Shown here piece by piece: positions 60,000 to 64,000 of a stretch of 64,000 bases of DNA (position 1 is its first letter; every line of letters starts with the position of its first letter). The stretch covers positions 27,280,888 to 27,344,887 of the forward strand of contig OY754969.1 of the NCBI GenBank assembly GCA_963576475.1, written 5' to 3'. The position numbers were made by a program, and so were the translations under genes. The DNA is from Molanna angustata (Eukaryota > Arthropoda > Insecta > Trichoptera > Molannidae). Below the pieces are notes generated by a model. It made no database searches, was not told where the DNA came from, and saw nothing but the letters and a program-made list of their open reading frames with translations.

Positions 60000-60860
60000 A
60001 AGAAGGAAAGGATTAACAAAACTTGTTATCAATAAATTATATCGTATTATTTACAAAAAAAACTATTTGGAGTAATGTATTAGCATCGTTTTGTATCTAT
60101 CACGTTATGTATATATGATTTATTCTAAACTTCCTAATATAATTATTGACCTTTAAATAAAATGGCAATATCAATGTACTTATCATGTAAATGTCTATAA
60201 AATAGAATTTAAAATTAAATTTAATCGTAATTGTAAATCGTCTTGATCTAGGTATTTTTATTTTAAATTTGGTACATGAAATTTTGTTTTTTAAGGTTAA
60301 CAAGTAGGTAGAGTACCTACTTGTACCTTTCTTAAAATTAATATACTTATTAACAAAAAATATCTCTAATGTTTTGGATAAAATTGCCTATACATCTTTT
60401 AGAAGCCTTCTGATTTTTTATCGATATATTTCTATTTTTACGTTTAAAAAAATCAATTTCGAAATGCACTCTCTGTTTGAAAATCACAATATGCAATTTC
60501 GTTTCAATATCCTATTGGTACCTGCCTCGCAAAAAGTATAAAATGTTATTTTGCAATCTATTTTCTAAGTCAAATCTATCAACTGTAATGCTAGATTCGT
60601 GTCATGACTGCGAGTCATGGCATTACATTGACTTGGGAGCTATCAAATAGTATTAAATTTTCTGATAAAATGCCGCATTCTTGTTATTTATTGAGTGCAT
60701 ATATGAACGTTTTGAAGGGTAGATAGTGCATTTACATATATGTGTATAATTCAAAAGTATATTTTTAAGACTATGTGTAAAGATCTTATGTGTTTCATAT
60801 ACATATACCATTACACGTCGTCATTATATTTCTAGTCGAGTATCAAAAAACATCTGCGAG
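60000..60860. other. AT-rich DNA without recognisable gene
   Basis: No ORF or repeat supported. Confidence 0.4.
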
Positions 60861-60861
60861 A

Positions 60862-60957
60862 GAAGTATCGTATCTGAATCTTGATCTAACACAGGACAGG
60901 CGAGTTTGGCGTGATCAAATGGAACAAATGCGAGGACGACGAAGAAGAAGAAATATT
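60862..60957 (+). pseudogene. Last residues of a LINE RT
   Basis: DLTQDRRVWRDQMEQMRGRRRRR followed by GAAGAAGAAG, the stereotyped end (A.DR..WR) of the RT tails seen elsewhere here. Very short. Confidence 0.5.
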
Positions 60958-60974
60958 TCATGTAAACGAAATTG

Positions 60975-61660
60975 AATTTCATGTAAACGAAAAAGTTAAA
61001 ATATGTCATGTTTTGATGGCATTTTACAGGAGAACCTAATTCATCCAACGATGCGACGTGAATTACCACCAGACAATAATTATGTAGGTACTAAACTCGG
61101 TTTTATTGAAGTTTCTTATTTGTTTTCCGTATGTTTTTCGGGTGGCGTTAGAAAAACTTTTTTTGTCGATGTTACTGCGGTCGGTTGTGCCACTGATAAT
61201 ACAGCTGCTGCCTCCACCACCCGAAAACATGACTCGTGTTTTGGCACCCCGACACGGTAATTAATGATAGTGCGGGCCGATTGCTTTGTGGCCTCTGGAA
61301 AATTGCCGTTTGACACGCCACTATATTATGTACATATACACTTTTTTGACACTAGCTGAAAGAAAAAGTTGGATCGACACGATTCAATTTTGTATCGCGT
61401 CTTTTTTATTGTTTATTTGAGCATTTGAAAGAGTATGGGAAAAGTTCACCAATATTACTGCACTGGATCAAGCGTATCCAAATATTTTTTTTGTCATGAA
61501 TAAATAACTTTAAGACAACAAAGCAAAGCCAGATTTTCAGTGTTGTATTGAATATTGAAATTTGAGGTATTGCAATATTTTTTTTATTAGCAGCATCTGA
61601 TGTTTTGCGTGAACCGTTTTTGTATGAATAGATTTACGTGTAGGTACTATTTTATCTGAA
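60975..61660. other. DNA without recognisable gene
   Basis: An 85-codon forward ORF at 61003-61260 has no family signal. Confidence 0.4.
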
Positions 61661-61664
61661 TTCT

Positions 61665-62066
61665 TCTTCTTCTTCTGCTTTAGTTAGGACTGTGTCCTGT
61701 TATTCTCGGAGCCTGCTCTTGTGAGGTGGACGTCTAGCTATCCTTACATCGCTTGGGTGGTCTTCCAGGGGGTCTGCCATTTGTTATCTCCCCATCCGCT
61801 GCCATCCTTACCACTAGATCCGAACCCGCTCTCCCCAAATGATCTCTCCAGAATCGTCTTCGTGTTCTTCCACATCGCACAATATCTTCGACATCACAGA
61901 TTCTTCTTATCTCCGAGATTCTTACTCTGTCACGAAGTGTTACGCCTGCGATAAGTCGTAGAGTCTTCATCTCAGTGGTTCTTAAGAGGTTTTTTGTTCT
62001 GGCGGTGTCAGCTCTCTTTCTATGCCGTATGTCATTATCGGTCTTACACAGGTCTTATAGATCCTT
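61665..62066 (-). pseudogene. LINE RT C-terminal fragment, frameshifted
   Basis: On the - strand: RIYKTCVRPIMTYGIE, shift, ARTKNLLRTTEMKTLRLIAG, VTLRDRVRISEIRRICDVED IV, RRRFWRDHLGRAG, NGRPPGRPPKRC, ending near AGAAGAAGAAGAAT. Thumb plus C-terminus of an RT of the same broad group as 36915. Confidence 0.75.
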
Positions 62067-62069
62067 ATC

Positions 62070-64000
62070 TGAATTCATTGATATAAATTTAGAGGTTTAC
62101 ATGAAATCATACAATTCTATATTATATTTCGTTTGATTGGATTGTGAAAAAAGTCCAAATCGCGTATTTATGCGCCGTAATTTAGCGAATAAAAACCATA
62201 AATGTTTTGTGAATCCGCCAACGGATCGTACGTATATAGGATTTACGACATCTAAATATGTACATTACTGGGAATCTATTAATTTCAGCTGACTATATCG
62301 CATGCTTCGCTTTAGTTAGAATATTAATGTTCTGACTCGTGGCTTTCGTAGAATATATAATGATAATGTTCTGACATAGATGTTGTATTTTTTTTCTGCT
62401 TTCATTCGATATCAATTCACTAAACTTTATAAGGACAATTCATTGAATCGATTGGTTGAAAGTTTCAGAATATCCAGAAAGAGATTTCTCTGGATCCGAG
62501 CTGAATGAAATCTGGAAGACGGACAGTTGTGTGTTTTACAAATATCAATACAAAAGGAATTTATTTACCATTTTCTCGGCTGTTGTTTGTTTATTGTCAT
62601 TGATCCTGGGACTGCAATATGATTTGTATTCTGCCTTTCTCAAAAAAATATCTTCCAACAGTCCCGACACTGATTTTCTCCCCAAGTCCCGTAAGCGTAT
62701 TTACCTTTCCGTGTTGATTAGGAGGCAAGTACTGCCTCGAATTAGGCACTAGTTTGTTGCACTAATGCACTTAAAAACTCGTGTTGATTTCAAGGCGCGT
62801 GTCCTCCAAATGCACACGGTTTAGCAACGCAAACTGTTCCTGCTAATACGTGTTCAATTCAAGGCAATTATTATTGAATATGGAACATAATATATAGCCA
62901 ATTTCGCGCGCTATTTCATTTCTCTCGCATTTCGTCTATTTTGTTCACAGATTATATATGGTAGTAATCGGTAATTTTAAGTTTTTATGTAATATGGAAC
63001 TGTTAAAGGACATACTTGGTGGTATTTTGGACAATTTTACAATTGTAAATTACGAAGGAGACAAGGATTACGACACAAAGTGTGATTTTTTCATTGAAAA
63101 ATTCATGAGTACCAATCTCACACAAAAAATGTCAACGAATTTTTATGATATAATGTAGATTTGTGTAGATTAATCTATTAAAATAAAACCAATCAAACAC
63201 AGCCTTGTAACGCTCAATCAATACGCATGGTAAAATTTATAAACCTGTGTACGATTGAAAGACGCATTTACCAACAATACACAAGTTGTTTTTACTGTAA
63301 TTTGAATACACCTACATGTAGTTTTTTTTAACAAAATTGTTTGAACCAGGTCCTTACTTATATCCAAGCGTTATAACCTTACTTATATGAGTTGTTAAAT
63401 ATTTCTTTATACCATATTTTTCATAGAACGTATAACCACTCATCTACTCACTTGACTAGACAATCTAGACATATCACATAACCATGTCGATACTTCAATA
63501 TGCAAATAAACATGAAAGTAGTTGGTTGTTTCTGCGAAATTCGATGAGAAACCTATCGTACCGGCCACATCATCCCTCCAATTCTAAGATGTGCCTTTTC
63601 CATACATTCTAAAGAAATTCAGTTCGATATTCGTATATATACATAAATATGCAAAGTATCTATGAGAGTATTATTGCCTCCCCAAAAGACATTGCCCTCT
63701 TTTTTTTAGGCTTTGAGTATGATCATTGAGCTAGTTTCTTGTTATCTTATGTTTATGAGTTCTTTTTCTATTAAATTTTAAAAATAAATCTTAATTATGA
63801 TACTATAATAACTAAACTCTACCTACATATATGTATATTGTTTTGAAGGATTGTTGGTTTAAACTTGTATAGTTGTCTGTTTGTGAATATTACAGGCTTT
63901 CACGGAAAAATGTAGGTTTATCACAGTTCGTTGCACTGTTAAAACAGTTGTTTCCAAATTTTTTTTATTTACTCGTATAAACGAGTTAAGAAGAATAAGA
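62070..64000. other. AT-rich window end without supported gene
   Basis: Short ORFs only (98 codons at 62456, 66 at 62958). The latter follows an acceptor-like ttttgttcacag at 62940-62951 but shows no family or donor. Confidence 0.35.

Noticed and set aside
59582..60075. Five overlapping ORFs on both strands
   Set aside because: By-products of the 42-bp minisatellite.
62958..63158. 66-codon ORF after an acceptor-like site
   Set aside because: No donor, no family and no partner exon found before the window end.

Overview
This window is AT-rich, repeat-dense animal DNA, most likely from an insect. Reasons: GT-AG introns, two conserved eukaryotic genes, tRNA-headed SINEs, many reverse-transcriptase tails, Harbinger- and hAT-like elements, and a non-LTR element of the R4/Dong type sitting in a TAA microsatellite. 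The order cannot be fixed from the sequence alone. There is no prokaryotic gene organisation and no CRISPR array.

Two host genes are well supported. (1) MRE11, the nuclease subunit of the MRE11-RAD50-NBS1 DNA break repair complex, lies on the + strand at 17685-19574 as one uninterrupted 629-residue reading frame with all phosphoesterase motifs. (2) A cytosolic carboxypeptidase of the AGBL2/AGBL3 (CCP2/3) type lies on the - strand. I assembled it by hand from 17 exons between 56589 and 29421. All splice phases agree and the product is 1015 residues with every zinc and catalytic residue in place. A second possible first exon at 42273-42354 joins exon 2 in the same phase. The two genes face each other (convergent), with about 9.7 kb of mobile DNA between them.

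Layout. 1-1440: hairpins and dispersed repeats. 1676-5380: nearly complete R4/Dong-like retrotransposon with an open 1185-residue ORF. 5970-6255: 33-bp minisatellite. 6260-17650: SINE, MITE-like and LTR-like debris and a tRNA-like sequence. 17660-19670: MRE11. 20165-20750: dispersed repeats and a foldback. 21695-25457: Harbinger-like element split by a second TIR element (22189-24799) that carries a three-exon THAP-domain gene whose start codon is lost. 25460-29400: no gene seen. 29421-56589: the carboxypeptidase gene, with a 15-kb first intron holding a hAT-like MITE, nested LINE fragments, 34-bp and 26-bp minisatellites and a foldback MITE family. 56600-64000: LINE tails, 36-bp and 42-bp minisatellites, and otherwise featureless AT-rich DNA.

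The two host genes have no evident joint pathway (DNA repair versus tubulin deglutamylation or detyrosination). Much of the structure is a transposon-on-transposon record: SINE in MITE, LINE in LINE, THAP element in Harbinger, and tandem arrays growing inside dispersed repeats. I found no convincing new defence-type or operon-like system. The most novel items are the broken THAP gene inside its own TIR element, the alternative first exon, the shared-core foldbacks and the inverted segment between two repeat copies.
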